From assembly GCF_025562715.2 (NCBI RefSeq), contig NZ_JAPFCC010000001.1:1940501-2004500 (forward strand): a DNA stretch of 64,000 nucleotides. The letters run 5' to 3'. The notes under the pieces are model-generated. The model was not told the DNA's origin, searched no databases, and saw nothing but the letters and a program-made list of their open reading frames with translations. Every line of letters begins with the position of its first letter. Position 1 is the stretch's first letter. Made by a program: the position numbers and the translations under genes. Of this stretch, positions 46,716-55,859 are shown one piece after another. This stretch comes from Endozoicomonas gorgoniicola. GTDB taxonomy: Bacteria; Pseudomonadota; Gammaproteobacteria; Pseudomonadales; Endozoicomonadaceae.

Positions 46716-47580
46716 ATGTCGCCACCTTCAAAATTCAAGGATAGCCCTGTTGAGTTCGACCAGCACCTGCTGTTTCCAACCAACATCTTTGATCTTCTTC
46801 CCCAAGATCATGACTGCTACATCTATGAAACCATCTTCCAGAACATTGACACCTCGGAAGTTGAAAAGCAGTACCATCACCTTGGACAGCATGCCTACCC
46901 ACCCAAGCTGATCGTAGGTATCCTGATCTATGCCTACAGTCATGGTGTATTCAGCTCCCGTGAAATAGAAAAACGGTGTCGGCAGGACTTGGCATTCATG
47001 TACATCTCTCAGATGAATTGCCCAAACTTTCGGGTCCTGGGGGACTTTCGCAAAAACAACCTGTCATTTTTTCATGACTGTTTCAAACAGTCCGTCAAGC
47101 TGGCGATGGAGTTGAAACTGGCATCGCTTGGGCATATCAGCCTGGATGGTTCGAAATTCAAAGCCAACAGTTCAAAGCATAAGGCTATGAGCTACGGTCG
47201 GCTTAAAGCCAAAGAGGCAGAGCTCAGCGCTGAAGTTGATGAACTGATCAAAAAAGCCAGCCAGTGCGATCAGGAAGAAGACGACGCCTACAAAGAAACT
47301 AATGGCTACAGTATTCCTGAAGACCTCCAGTTTAAAGAAGAACGACTGAAGAAAATTAAGGCAGCCAAAAAAGCACTGGAAGAGCGTGAGAAAGCCCTCA
47401 ATCCGGACGAGCCAATAGACGACAAGAAACAGATTAGCTTTGCAGACCATGATGCCCGGATGATGAGCAAGAAGGGGTACTGCGAATACAGCTACAATGC
47501 TCAAATTAATGTAGATGCGGATCACCAGATCATTGTCGGCCAACACATCAGTCAACGCGCCAACGACGTACAGGAAGTAG
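46716..47580 (+). pseudogene. IS1182-family transposase, N-terminal part
   Basis: ATG at 46716. IS1182 blocks: FDQHLLFPTNIFDLLPQDHD, YPPKLIVGILIYAYSHGVFS, REIEKRCRQDLAFMYISQMN, FRVLGDFRKNNLSFFHDCFK, LGHISLDGSKFKANSSKHKA and DHDARMMSKKGYCEYSYNAQ. A coiled-coil insert lies between residues ~160 and 230. An IS66 element begins at 47581 and the C-terminal half is not found on the far side, so a deletion accompanied or followed the insertion. Confidence 0.9.
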
Positions 47581-47765
47581 GTAAGCGCCAAATAAACCAG
47601 CGTACTGGCTAGCCTTGCCGAACTCTCTTATTCTTGACTGGCCTTAACTGCCCAGGGCAGCAGACGCTCTAATTTATCAAGAGCGCCCCAAGCCGCTTGC
47701 GGCTTAACATCTACGAGTAACTTTTTCCGCTATCTGCGTAAGCGGTTGGTGAACCCCATCTACCC

Positions 47766-48441
47766 CTATTTCCACCAATCCGCTATTTTTAAATCATCCG
47801 GTGTGAGATTCATTGGTAACAGGTGCTCAACACTTGCCCCTTTAGGTAATTGCGGAACTCTGGACAGCACATAGCGGAACCATGCATAAGGCTCCAGACC
47901 ATTGGCTTTGGCCGTTTCAATCAGGCTGTACAACACTGCGCTGGCTTTGGCTCCATCTACGCATTGGGCAAAGAGCCAGTTCTTGCGACCGATCACAAAG
48001 GGTTTTATCGCTCGCTCGGCAGCATTGTTGTCGATATCCAGTAGCCCGCTATCGAGGTAGCGTAACAGGTATGACCACTGATTTTGCGCATAAGTAATGG
48101 CTTTGCCCAGCTTGTTTTTCGGGGCTATTTTCGGTTGCTGCCTGTCCAGCCATTTTTTCAGCTTATCCATAACCGGTCGGCTTTCCGATTGCCGGATCTG
48201 GAACCGTTCTTCAACGGATTTGTCTTTGATCCTTCGCTCTATGGCGTAGAGCGTCTGGATCATGTTCAGCACCTGGGCCGGTTTGCTGATTTTAGTTTGC
48301 GGCCCACCCTTCTTTTTGGGGATGGCGTCCAGAGCTTCCTTGAATTTTCTGCGGGCGTGCGCAAGGCAGCCAACCAGCTCAATCTCTGGCTGCTTGCCGC
48401 TCAGGGTTTTATAGGCAGGCAAGCCGTCACACTGTAAATAG
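47766..48441 (-). pseudogene. tnpC: IS66 TnpC transposase, C-terminal part
   Basis: Continues the frame from 49777 across the ISL3 insertion as SGY-LQCDGLPAYKTLSGK. Blocks: ELVGCLAHARRKFKEALDAI, and the glutamate motif LLDIDNNAAERAIKPFVIGR followed by KNWLFAQCVDGAKASAVLYS. Ends NLTPDDLKIADWWK. Intact apart from the ISL3 insertion. Confidence 0.93.
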
Positions 48442-49768
48442 GGGGCTTTTACAGGTTGGCTGATGGAAAATGAGGGGTTGCAACAGAAATAGCCTTTCAG
48501 GAAAGATTGATTTGAACAGATCAAAATTTCTGAAGGATCAGACATGTGTACAACACCCTCACTACGTCCTATGTTCGCATTTCCCGGCTGGGTAATCGAG
48601 CAGATTGATATTGATTGGGAAGTCAAACAAGCTTTTGTCTATCTCCGCAGGGATGGCCGAATTCAGCACGAGAAATGCAGTCAATGTGAAACCCCTATGG
48701 GACAAATGAAGACAAAAGATCGGTGTGTCCAGGATTTACCACTGGGAGTTCTACAGGTAAATCTTCTCTTCACAGCTTTTCAGGGCCGCTGCTCACACTG
48801 CAACAATATTGAAACCGTTACTATTCCTGGTTTAACTCCCAAGGCTCAGGCAACCGATCGCCTTAAACGACACGTCAGCCATTTATGTCGCTATATGCCC
48901 TGCGACAAGGTGCCTGAATTCATTGCTATATCCGGTGGTACTGCCCGTCGTTGGGATAAAGAGATGCTGCTGAGAATGCTTTCAGCTCCAAAGCGTGACG
49001 GTATTCGCGCTCTGCTCATTGACGAAAAATCCATTGGCAAAGGCCATCAGTATCTTACCGTTGTTCTTAACGCCGACTCAGGAGAAACCCTCTTCCTTGG
49101 TGAAGGCAAGCGAAAAGAGACTCTGGATGAGTTCTTGAGCAGCCTGACTGAAGAGCAAAAAGCGAGCATCGAGTGTGTTGGCATAGACCGTGGTGGCAGC
49201 TATCAGGCTTCGGTGAAAGAGCACTTGCCCAATGCGGATATTGTATACGACAAGTTTCACATTATTGCCAATTATAATGATGTGATAGATCAGATAAGGC
49301 GCAGGGAGTGGCGTCAGGCTGAAGAAGAGAACAAGCCCTTTATCAAGGGTCAGCGGTTCAACCTGTTCATGAACCCTGAGAACCTGACTCCAAAGCGAGA
49401 AAGCAGTCTGAAAGAGCTCTTGAGCATGAACGAGGATCTCAATCAGGCTTACATCCTGAAAGACATGCTCAAACAGCTATGGACGTACACGTACAAAGCG
49501 TGTGCCGGCAAGTTTCTGGATAGATGGATAGAGTTAGCAAAAGAAACCGGAATTGCAGAACTTAAGAGGTTTGCTAAGGGCTTGGACAGGGCAAGAGAGG
49601 GCTTGCTGTCGTACTGCCATCATCGTATAACCAGCGCGAAGATTGAAGCTTTCAATGGAGTCATCAAACGGATTATCTACAAAGCTTGTGGCTACAATGA
49701 TCTTGATTACCTCTATCTTAAAATCAGGCAGGAGGCTGTAAAATGATCAGCCAACCTGTAAAAGAGCC
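48442..49768 (+). mobile_element. ISL3-family element (1327 bp) nested in the IS66 tnpC
   Basis: Inverted repeats GGGGCTTTTACAGGTTGGCT (48442) and, from 49768 on the other strand, GGCTCTTTTACAGGTTGGCT. The perfect 8-bp duplication GTAAATAG lies at 48434-48441 and 49769-49776. Confidence 0.94.
48544..49746 (+). CDS. ISL3-family transposase
   Basis: 400 residues from the ATG at 48544. The zinc-finger region is CSQCETPMGQMKTKDRCVQD with CSHCNN. Catalytic blocks: IRALLIDEKSIGKGHQYLTV, IECVGIDRGGSYQASVKEHL with YDKFHIIANYNDVIDQIRR, and KIEAFNGVIKRIIYKACGYN. Intact. It differs from the ISL3 protein at 9916-11151. Confidence 0.94.
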   Translation: MCTTPSLRPMFAFPGWVIEQIDIDWEVKQAFVYLRRDGRIQHEKCSQCETPMGQMKTKDRCVQDLPLGVLQVNLLFTAFQGRCSHCNNIETVTIPGLTPKAQATDRLKRHVSHLCRYMPCDKVPEFIAISGGTARRWDKEMLLRMLSAPKRDGIRALLIDEKSIGKGHQYLTVVLNADSGETLFLGEGKRKETLDEFLSSLTEEQKASIECVGIDRGGSYQASVKEHLPNADIVYDKFHIIANYNDVIDQIRRREWRQAEEENKPFIKGQRFNLFMNPENLTPKRESSLKELLSMNEDLNQAYILKDMLKQLWTYTYKACAGKFLDRWIELAKETGIAELKRFAKGLDRAREGLLSYCHHRITSAKIEAFNGVIKRIIYKACGYNDLDYLYLKIRQEAVK

Positions 49769-49776
49769 GTAAATAG

Positions 49777-50654
49777 CCGCTAAAACCCGACAAAAACGCT
49801 TGTGGCCGTCCGTGATCCCTGCCTGACTGGTAGTTGTACAATACAACGGGAGAGCCCAGCTGTCCTGTCGTACGATACAGCCACATGTAGGACTTGTTTT
49901 GTGGTGTACGATCAGGTTCGTTCAATACCTGTAGTGGTGTTTCATCCGCCTGGATGCATGGCTGCTTAACCAGCATCTTCTGTAAAGTGTCGTACAGTGG
50001 CTGAAGTAAAACCGACACCCTGATCATCCATTCAGACATTGACGCACGACGGATCTCTACGCCCATGCGCTTGAGGATAAACTCCTGACGGTACAGTGGC
50101 AGGGCATCGCAGTATTTACTGGTGATAATCCAGGCCAGCAAGCCGGGGGTAGCAATACTCTTGGGGATAGGCAGCTTCGGCATCGGCGCTGTCTTAACGC
50201 CAGACTCGCACTCGCAGCGATACTTTAACCGCTGAAATTCAATGACTTTAACCTGGGCCGGAACAATATCCAGCTTGCAGCTACTTTCGTGACCAAACGC
50301 CTGAAGCTCTTTGCCGCAGCAGTCGCATTGTTTTTCTTCTTCGGAGACATCCAGTGTTACAACATCACGGGGCAGGTCTTCAGATAACGTTTTTCTGACA
50401 GGCTTTTTCCGCTGGTGAGCCTCAATGGTCTGGGTTTCAGGCTCTTGCTCTTCTTCTGTGACCTCTTCAGCCAGTTCTTCCGCTTCATTAAAGAGCAGTC
50501 CCTGGTCTTCAAAACGCTCACTGGAGGAACCAAATTTCTTATGCTGATATAACCGGAACTGTTCTTCATACCACGCCAGTTTCGTCTTCAGCTGGATAAT
50601 TTCCAACTGAAGCGATTCAAAGGTCGGGCTGTCTGGCGTAGTAATCGTATTCAT
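49777..50654 (-). pseudogene. tnpC: IS66 TnpC transposase, N-terminal part
   Basis: ATG at 50654 (MNTITTPDSPTFESLQLEII). A coiled-coil start is followed by an acidic linker, a zinc-binding CDCCGKELQAFGH and KYRCECESG, then ATPGLLAWIITSKYCDALPL and the first catalytic block MLVKQPCIQADETPLQVLN. Cut within SGFSGY by ISL3; the frame resumes at 48441. An upstream extension of the frame to 50783 overlaps tnpB and is not needed. Confidence 0.92.
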
Positions 50655-50710
50655 GTCGTTTATTATCCGACAAGCGCCCTGTAGTTTGCATTGAAGCAGG
50701 TCATGGTAAT

Positions 50711-51070
50711 TTAAGCGGCAGGCTGGTAGTGCAGAGGTTGATGGGCTTTTTTCTGCTCTACCGGCAACCCGTCCAGAAGCCAATTTAATTCACGGCGGGT
50801 TAATGCTATGGCCTGATCCGGAGCGTCCTGACGGGGCCAGTTAAAACAGCCCTTTTCCAGGCGGCGATAGTAGAGCCAGAAGCCGTTGGTTTGCCAGTGC
50901 AGAATCTTGAGCTTATTGCGCCCCCGGTTGCAGAAGACAAACAGGCTTTCGGAAAACGGGTCCAGTTCCAGCACTTCACTGACGATGAGGGACAGGCCGT
51001 CAATGGACTTGCGCATATCCGTCACGCCGGGTACCAGGTAAACGCTGAGAGATGAGGATGCACCAATCAT
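50711..51070 (-). CDS. tnpB: IS66 accessory protein TnpB
   Basis: 119 residues. VYLVPGVTDMRKSIDGLSLI, LFVFCNRGRNKLKILHWQTN and GFWLYYRRLEKGCFNWPR are the conserved blocks of IS66 TnpB (Orf2). The start overlaps the tnpA stop by 4 bases (ATGA). The protein is needed for IS66 transposition, but its exact role is not known. Intact. Confidence 0.95.
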   Translation of the reverse strand: MIGASSSLSVYLVPGVTDMRKSIDGLSLIVSEVLELDPFSESLFVFCNRGRNKLKILHWQTNGFWLYYRRLEKGCFNWPRQDAPDQAIALTRRELNWLLDGLPVEQKKAHQPLHYQPAA

Positions 51071-51408
51071 GCGACCTCCAGAAGGTTGAGAACCTGCTTT
51101 AAAGCCGTTGCGTCAAATCCGGAGGCCAGCTCAACACGAAGGCCGCTGGGGCTGACAAGGGTAATGCCTGTTTCCTGTGTTTTTTGAGGTTCCGGCTCTT
51201 GTGCGACGGAAACAGGAATCAAAGACTTTGGCTCTTTTGAATCGAGAGCGGACTGAATGATCCTTTGATTATCGAGGCGTCTTTTATGGTATCCGAATGT
51301 TTTAACCGGGAGTTCATGCCGGCGGGCATATTCGGACTGGGAGAGCCCGCTTTTTTTCCAGGCTCGGATATGGTGTTTCCAGAAGTCGGTGGGGCGATGG
51401 GTTGTCAT
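51067..51408 (-). CDS. tnpA: IS66 accessory protein TnpA
   Basis: About 113 residues from the ATG at 51408 (MTTHRPTDFWKHHIRAWKKS). The helix-turn-helix region is GLSQSEYARRHELPVKTFGY, and the C-terminus VELASGFDATALKQVLNLLE matches IS66 Orf1. The start at 51408 follows GGAAGTTGCC and is preferred over the in-frame ATG at 51435. It overlaps tnpB by 4 bases. Confidence 0.92.
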   Translation of the reverse strand: MTTHRPTDFWKHHIRAWKKSGLSQSEYARRHELPVKTFGYHKRRLDNQRIIQSALDSKEPKSLIPVSVAQEPEPQKTQETGITLVSPSGLRVELASGFDATALKQVLNLLEVA

Positions 51409-51489
51409 GGCAACTTCCTGAATGTTTGGAAGCATTAGTGTTCAGGATTTTACAGTGGGGTAGTAGATGTAGTTGGCCTGACGCTTACG

Positions 51490-51651
51490 TTGATCTGGTT
51501 ATTTCAAACCATTGCCAAACTGGGCGGCTGGTGCGATTCCAAACACACAGTTCGCCCTGGTTGTCTGGCCGTTTGGAAAGGGTGGTTCAAATTACAAATC
51601 GGCGTAGAAGTCTGGCGCATGGCCCGCCAGTTCTGGGGTGTAGAGATATGA
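51490..51651 (+). pseudogene. IS4-type transposase, C-terminal fragment
   Basis: Fifty-three codons in one frame: LIWLFQTIAKLGGWCDSKHT then VRPGCLAVWKGWFKLQIGVE and a TGA. The IAKLGGW...PG...WKGW pattern is the C-terminal end of Tn5/IS4-type transposases. The rest of the gene is gone, cut at the IS66 right end. Confidence 0.75.
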
Positions 51652-51668
51652 TAAAGAGATAGCTTTAG

Positions 51669-51690
51669 GGAGGGGAGGATGTCAACGATA
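51669..51690. mobile_element. Short relic of an IS200/IS605-type right end
   Basis: AGCTTTAGGGAGGGGAGGAT followed by GTCAA is the 3' end sequence typical of IS200/IS605 elements (and of the RNA made by TnpB-type elements). The same string recurs at 55759-55783. No TnpA or TnpB gene is attached here. Confidence 0.55.
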
Positions 51691-51812
51691 GCAAGAAGGA
51701 TGTTGGCATTGCGCTTCTTGTACTGTGCAACCCTTGGCTTTTCTTGTTTGATAAACCTCTTAAGCATTAAGCGCTCGTCTTCACTGAGCCGAACATGATA
51801 CTTGATAGCCAT
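51681..51812 (-). pseudogene. IS630-type transposase, N-terminal fragment
   Basis: ATG at 51812, reading MAIKYHVRLSEDERLMLKRF then KKRNANILLAIVD. This is the N-terminal DNA-binding start of IS630-type transposases. The frame after ~51681 enters the IS605-type relic and the IS4-type fragment, so only about 44 codons are genuine. Confidence 0.7.
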
Positions 51813-52050
51813 GATAACTCCGTCTTTTTACCAGGGCGGCAGTAATAGAAGCACACAAGCTGATATTCGGGTAACAGATTCCACAGTATGCCGAGCCAAC
51901 GAACTCCTCTCTGAGGACGGTGTAATTAACATCATTTCTGGTACGGATAGGCATAATTGCATCTCATTGTTCACAGATTGAGTTCTTTGCAGCAAATTAA
52001 CGTTGTTGAACATTCTAATATTTTTAAAGCTCCCTTGTGTCGGCAGTTGT

Positions 52051-52830
52051 ATGAAGCTATATCGAATCGGAGAAATCAGTCAGTTATACGGCATCAGTGT
52101 CGATACCCTGCGGCATTACGAAAAGATGGAAATTCTGATGCCCGAACAAGTAAGCGACAGTGGTTATCGCTACTACTCCAACCGGCAGATCTGGCAGCTG
52201 AATATCATCCGTACCCTGCGGCAGCTGGGCATTGGGTTGTTAGATATTCGCGATTACATGAGCCATCGGACCCTGGATAAAAGTCAGGCTCTGGTGGAAT
52301 TTCAGCTAGACACCATTGACCAAAAACTGCGGGAACTGAATCGCCTGAAACAGGAGCTGGAAGATAGGCACTATTATTTTCAGGAATCACAACAGGTAGA
52401 AGTTGGTGAAATAAAGCTCAAAACACTTCCTGTGCGAAAAGTCTAGATTGAGATGCGTGACGTTCGGACAGTCTGGGAAATTGATCGTCTGCACAAAGAG
52501 ATAGAGCTGAATATTGAAGAGTCACGACTGAGCTATTTTGCCTGGGGACGTGCCGGAGCTTTTATCAGTGAAGGCGATTTTCACAAGGGCAATCATACCC
52601 ATTACAACGGCTCTTTTATTATCGACAAACTGGCTGATAAAGAGATCCCGGCAGGAGACTACCTGTGTATGCATTTTCAGGGTGAATACAGCCAGCAGAA
52701 TATAGACAGTCAATATCTCCGAATGAAAGACTACATGAAAAATCATTCACTGGAGCTGACTGGACCCGTCGTCGAAATTTATAAGCTTGATATCCATGAA
52801 ACGGATGATCAGCAGGAGTATCTGACCGAG
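52051..52830 (+). pseudogene. MerR/BmrR-type regulator with an amber codon, split by an IS4-type element
   Basis: ATG at 52051. The N-terminal MerR domain is clear: MKLYRIGEISQLYGISVDTL, RHYEKMEILMPEQVSDSGYR and a dimerisation helix IDQKLRELNRLKQELEDRHY. After LPVRKV a TAG at 52444-52446 stops it. The frame then continues without a shift into an effector-binding GyrI-like domain (RDVRTVWEIDRLHKEIELNI, HFQGEYSQQNIDSQYLRMKD, GPVVEIYKLDIHETDDQQEY). The IS4-type element cuts in after TE, and the last residues are at 54028-54084. BmrR-type regulators sense small hydrophobic ligands and activate efflux genes. A truncated DNA-binding half could still be made. Confidence 0.87.
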
Positions 52831-53898
52831 CTATGTACGGGACAAAACATAAAGCAGGTCCGAAAAAGATGTTTCATCACTTCGACGGCATGAGTTCACA
52901 AGTACCCGTCGCAGCAAGTCCAAGCCAAGCCGAAAAAGACTATTTTGAGGGCGGTAGTGTTTATTCAGAGGCAGCTGATCGGCTTCACCGTATTTCCAGT
53001 GGCCTGCAACCATACACCAGAGAAAAGTCAGCGCAAGAATTGCCATGAGCTTGTCCATTTTTTCAGGCTCTGTCATATGAGTGGACTCAATCTCAAATCC
53101 TCGTTTTTTCAAGCAACCAAACAGAGTCTCTATACTCCAGCGTTGAGAGTAATCATCAATCATGGTCTCCGGATTTTTCGTGCCAACAACGATTAACAAC
53201 CCTTTCGGTGACCGCCTTGCAGCAATGTAGAGCAAAACATCAGACACACGACGCTTAGTCATCCAAACTTCAGACTGGCCATATTTTAGATGACGAAACA
53301 GCTGGCCTGCTCGCAACTTTTTGCCGTTGCGCCCATCGATGCTAAAGTCTTCACGAATACGCAGTCGAAACAAAAGATGATTCTGTTCCAGCCATTCGAA
53401 CCATTCCCTGCCAATAAACTCACGATCTGCCAGCAGATTGTCGATCTTTTCTGCAGGTATCAGGGCGATCACTTTCTTCATAAGATCAATGCGCTCCTGT
53501 GTACTTGAATTGCCTCCTCCTTTAGTCAGGCAGACCCATGCGATGGGGATGGAGACCCCTTGCCATGCTACAGACACTACAAGATAGTTGATGTCTTTAC
53601 CGCCGTATTTCCAGTTGGTTCGATCCATGCACAATGTATAGCGTTCAAGACCAAGCCAGTGGAGGATAAGCTTCCCGATTTGCTTCAGACAGACTTCATA
53701 GCCCCAGAAAAAACGCTTTATGCGCCTGTAGCTGGACTCCGTGAGCGCAGTACTCTGAAAATTCTCAGCAACCCGATACAGGTTGGTAGAGCGTGCTCGC
53801 AACAAGGAGAGCATAAACTGGGCAAGGAAAATAATTCGGGCTTGATGCCAGGGCAAATGGGCTTTAAGCTCTGCGGCTAATGAGCTGACTTCTTTCAT
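52831..53898 (-). CDS. IS4-family-like transposase
   Basis: 355 residues from the ATG at 53898 (MKEVSSLAAELKAHLPWHQA); an in-frame ATG at 53982 is an alternative. DDE blocks: YTLCMDRTNWKYGGKDINYL (first Asp), IDNLLADREFIGREWFEWLE (second Asp) and the Y...R...E region DYSQRWSIETLFGCLKKRGF, which places it in the IS4 family. The TAG stop lies inside the inverted repeat. No lesion. Confidence 0.93.
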   Translation of the reverse strand: MKEVSSLAAELKAHLPWHQARIIFLAQFMLSLLRARSTNLYRVAENFQSTALTESSYRRIKRFFWGYEVCLKQIGKLILHWLGLERYTLCMDRTNWKYGGKDINYLVVSVAWQGVSIPIAWVCLTKGGGNSSTQERIDLMKKVIALIPAEKIDNLLADREFIGREWFEWLEQNHLLFRLRIREDFSIDGRNGKKLRAGQLFRHLKYGQSEVWMTKRRVSDVLLYIAARRSPKGLLIVVGTKNPETMIDDYSQRWSIETLFGCLKKRGFEIESTHMTEPEKMDKLMAILALTFLWCMVAGHWKYGEADQLPLNKHYRPQNSLFRLGLDLLRRVLVNSCRRSDETSFSDLLYVLSRT

Positions 53899-54018
53899 GT
53901 ACGACAACGGTAAACTGTACGGAGTTAAGAGACCGGATAGGTTACCTGACGGGAAGGTCAGCTCATACCCTCCAGCTCCCATAAATCCTGACTTTTATAC
54001 TTTTTGTCCCGTACATAG
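52831..54018 (-). mobile_element. IS4-family-like element (1188 bp)
   Basis: Inverted repeats CTATGTACGGGACAAAA at 52831 and on the other strand from 54018. The 9-bp duplication CTGACCGAG lies at 52822-52830 and 54019-54027. Intact element with one transposase on the minus strand. Confidence 0.94.
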
Positions 54019-54027
54019 CTGACCGAG

Positions 54028-54084
54028 ATTCAAATTCCTGTCAGTTTTCACAATCAGGCTGATGAGTTAAATCTGAAGAATTGA
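54028..54084 (+). pseudogene. Last 18 codons of the MerR/BmrR-type regulator
   Basis: After the duplicated CTGACCGAG the frame continues IQIPVSFHNQADELNLKN and stops at 54082-54084. YLTEIQIPV is the usual end of GyrI-like effector domains, which confirms the reconstruction. Confidence 0.85.
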
Positions 54085-54161
54085 TAGCTATGCTTTGAAT
54101 CAGGCTGGGCAGTTCTTGGCCTAGATTCAATGTATTGAGATTATTTGCAATAGTACAACTT

Positions 54162-55127
54162 CTACCAATTAAATGAGTTTTCTTCTATTTCATCCGCATA
54201 TTGATAACCAAAATCTGTTTTTACTATGACTCTATCCTCGGGATTATCAAGATCCATATCCCTGAATAATCCACCACGTCTCAGAGACATGTAAACACCA
54301 TGAATATGATCTTTACCTTGAATCACAAGGATAACCTGCTGATCCGGAAAGTTTTTCATAATCTTTTTTAGGTTGTGTACTGCTCTATTGTTTCTTTTGT
54401 GTACTAGATAATATTCATAAGAGCCACCACAACTGATGCAATAGTCGCCTTCCAACCAGTGATTTATATACTTAAAGTTATTCAGCGCAGATGATTTAAG
54501 CTTTTTGTCCACAGAAAATCTATAGTCTTCTTGATATTCATTACAATCTCCAAGCATCTCTTCAGACCAATAGTATTTATTAGTTAAGCCGGCATGCAAC
54601 ATATGAATCCATTGTTCTGATGTAAAGCATTTGAAATTTTTATCACCATTAGTATTTTGACCAAGACCAATTAAATATCGGCCTTGATATCCAACGGATA
54701 TTGCTCCAGCCTGATTGACCGCAGAAATAAGCAATGAGGGTAACTGTTCTGATCGGTAATAATTGTTCCCTACGAGTTCATCCAGTGCTTCAGAAAAGCC
54801 AAACTGCCTGGCTTCATCATTAGGAACACCCTCAATAACTCTATGTTTAAAATGGCGGATGAATTCAGAGCCGGCATCAAAAGCATCCTGATTGTGGACA
54901 TGAGTTTCGCCCAATAGAAACACCACTTTTCCATCTGAGCTTCGCAAACCTCTCAACATATAATGATCACTGCCAGTAGCCGTTTCATTATAATCCAGAA
55001 AAGCTTTAACAGGAGCTTCCAGACCATGTTCATGCAAAAACTGTTTATCACTGAGTACTTCTGCTTTTGAACAAATGCAAAAAGATACTGTTAAGGTCAA
55101 AAGAATTAATAAATTCCATTTGTTCAT
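54162..55127 (-). CDS. Exported TIKI/TraB-like (ChaN-like) protein
   Basis: 321 residues on the minus strand, with a signal peptide (MNKWNLLILLTLTVSFCICS, cleavage near 22). GKVVFLLGETHVHNQDAFDA has the N-terminal GETH (73-76), and VILVIQGKDHIHGVYMSLRR has the C-terminal G-x-x-H-x-x-G (271-277). This paired motif is the hallmark of the TIKI/TraB/GumN/EreA/ChaN superfamily of putative metal-dependent hydrolases. Several Cys residues (CFTSEQ, GDCNEYQ, DYCISCGG) suggest disulfides in the periplasm or outside the cell. Intact and apparently monocistronic; the substrate is unknown. Confidence 0.75.
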   Translation of the reverse strand: MNKWNLLILLTLTVSFCICSKAEVLSDKQFLHEHGLEAPVKAFLDYNETATGSDHYMLRGLRSSDGKVVFLLGETHVHNQDAFDAGSEFIRHFKHRVIEGVPNDEARQFGFSEALDELVGNNYYRSEQLPSLLISAVNQAGAISVGYQGRYLIGLGQNTNGDKNFKCFTSEQWIHMLHAGLTNKYYWSEEMLGDCNEYQEDYRFSVDKKLKSSALNNFKYINHWLEGDYCISCGGSYEYYLVHKRNNRAVHNLKKIMKNFPDQQVILVIQGKDHIHGVYMSLRRGGLFRDMDLDNPEDRVIVKTDFGYQYADEIEENSFNW

Positions 55128-55339
55128 ATATCACCTGTTTTTATATTTTCGACGTGCAGCAAAAACTGCGACTATTAATCCTTTGATGCTCTTAGCTTTT
55201 AATGGTTAATATTGAGACAATCGTACATTAAAAAAGTTCACATCCTTTTGAATAGGTGATGATGCTTCAGAACTGTTGATAATATGTTGTTAGCAATTTA
55301 TTGAATTGGGCAGAAGCAAACTTAACTTCTTTCATCTTA

Positions 55340-55785
55340 ACCTCGCGAGAAACCCCGTACTTTTAGTGCGGGGATGGATAGCGTGGCTTGCGTAGAGCAA
55401 GCCTGTGTATTATCGTTCTTCCTGTCTCTTGCAGATCTACCTCCGGACTGGAGGAATGTTAAGCCTGCGGAGTTCGTGTGAGACTTGGGGAACATGAGTT
55501 GGTTCGTAGCCGTAAAAGTTCCCACTGCGGAACTTTATGCGACAACCAAGCTGTTCCCTGAGCAACGAACTGTGAAACAGGAAACCCCGTTAGGTGACTA
55601 ACAGGAATCCACTTCCTTTAGAGGCTGTCGCAAAAGGGCTACGCTTGCCAATACCGCGTTAAAAAATGGCTCAAAATGCTCATTTACTCGGTGTAAACTG
55701 CGCTTTTTCGCCATTTTTTTACCTTGTCTTGCCTGCGCTCGCTGCCTTTACGACAGCCTCTTTAGGGAGGGGAGGATGTCAATGG
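55340..55785 (+). mobile_element. IS200/IS605-type end sequences, no transposase left
   Basis: A hairpin CCCCGTACTTTTAGTGCGGGG (55354-55374) is followed by GC-rich structured sequence. At the end comes GGAATCCACTTCC-TTTAGGGAGGGGAGGATGTC, the kind of right end found on IS200/IS605 elements and at the 3' end of TnpB guide RNAs. The last hairpin is itself interrupted by a 140-bp MITE. No TnpA or TnpB gene remains. Assignment rests on the end motif only. Confidence 0.5.
55621..55760. mobile_element. 140-bp MITE inserted in the IS605-type end
   Basis: Terminal inverted repeats GAGGCTGTCGCAAA (55621) and TTTACGACAGCCTC (to 55760). A TTTA target duplication (55617-55620 and 55761-55764) flanks it. 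Removing it restores a continuous IS605-type end hairpin. It encodes nothing and must be moved in trans; no full element with these ends is in the window. Confidence 0.8.
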
Positions 55786-55859
55786 CTGAGAACAGACAAC
55801 AAGCTTCTATCGCAATTGTCGTTAAATTCGGAAGGAGTATTAAACGTTCATGGCCGGTA

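Larger units (their letters stand above)
47581..51488 (-). mobile_element. IS66-family element with tnpA, tnpB, tnpC, split by ISL3
   Basis: Ends GTAAGCGCCA (47581) and, from 51488 on the other strand, GTAAGCGTCA. Genes run tnpA-tnpB-tnpC on the minus strand. The expected 8-bp duplication is absent: GGAAGTAG precedes the left end and GTTGATCT follows the right end, and the two flanks belong to different transposase genes. That indicates an adjacent deletion or a recombinant element. Confidence 0.88.

Noticed and set aside
55337..55525. 62-residue minus-strand protein
   Set aside because: Overlaps structured IS605-type end sequence; no binding site or family.
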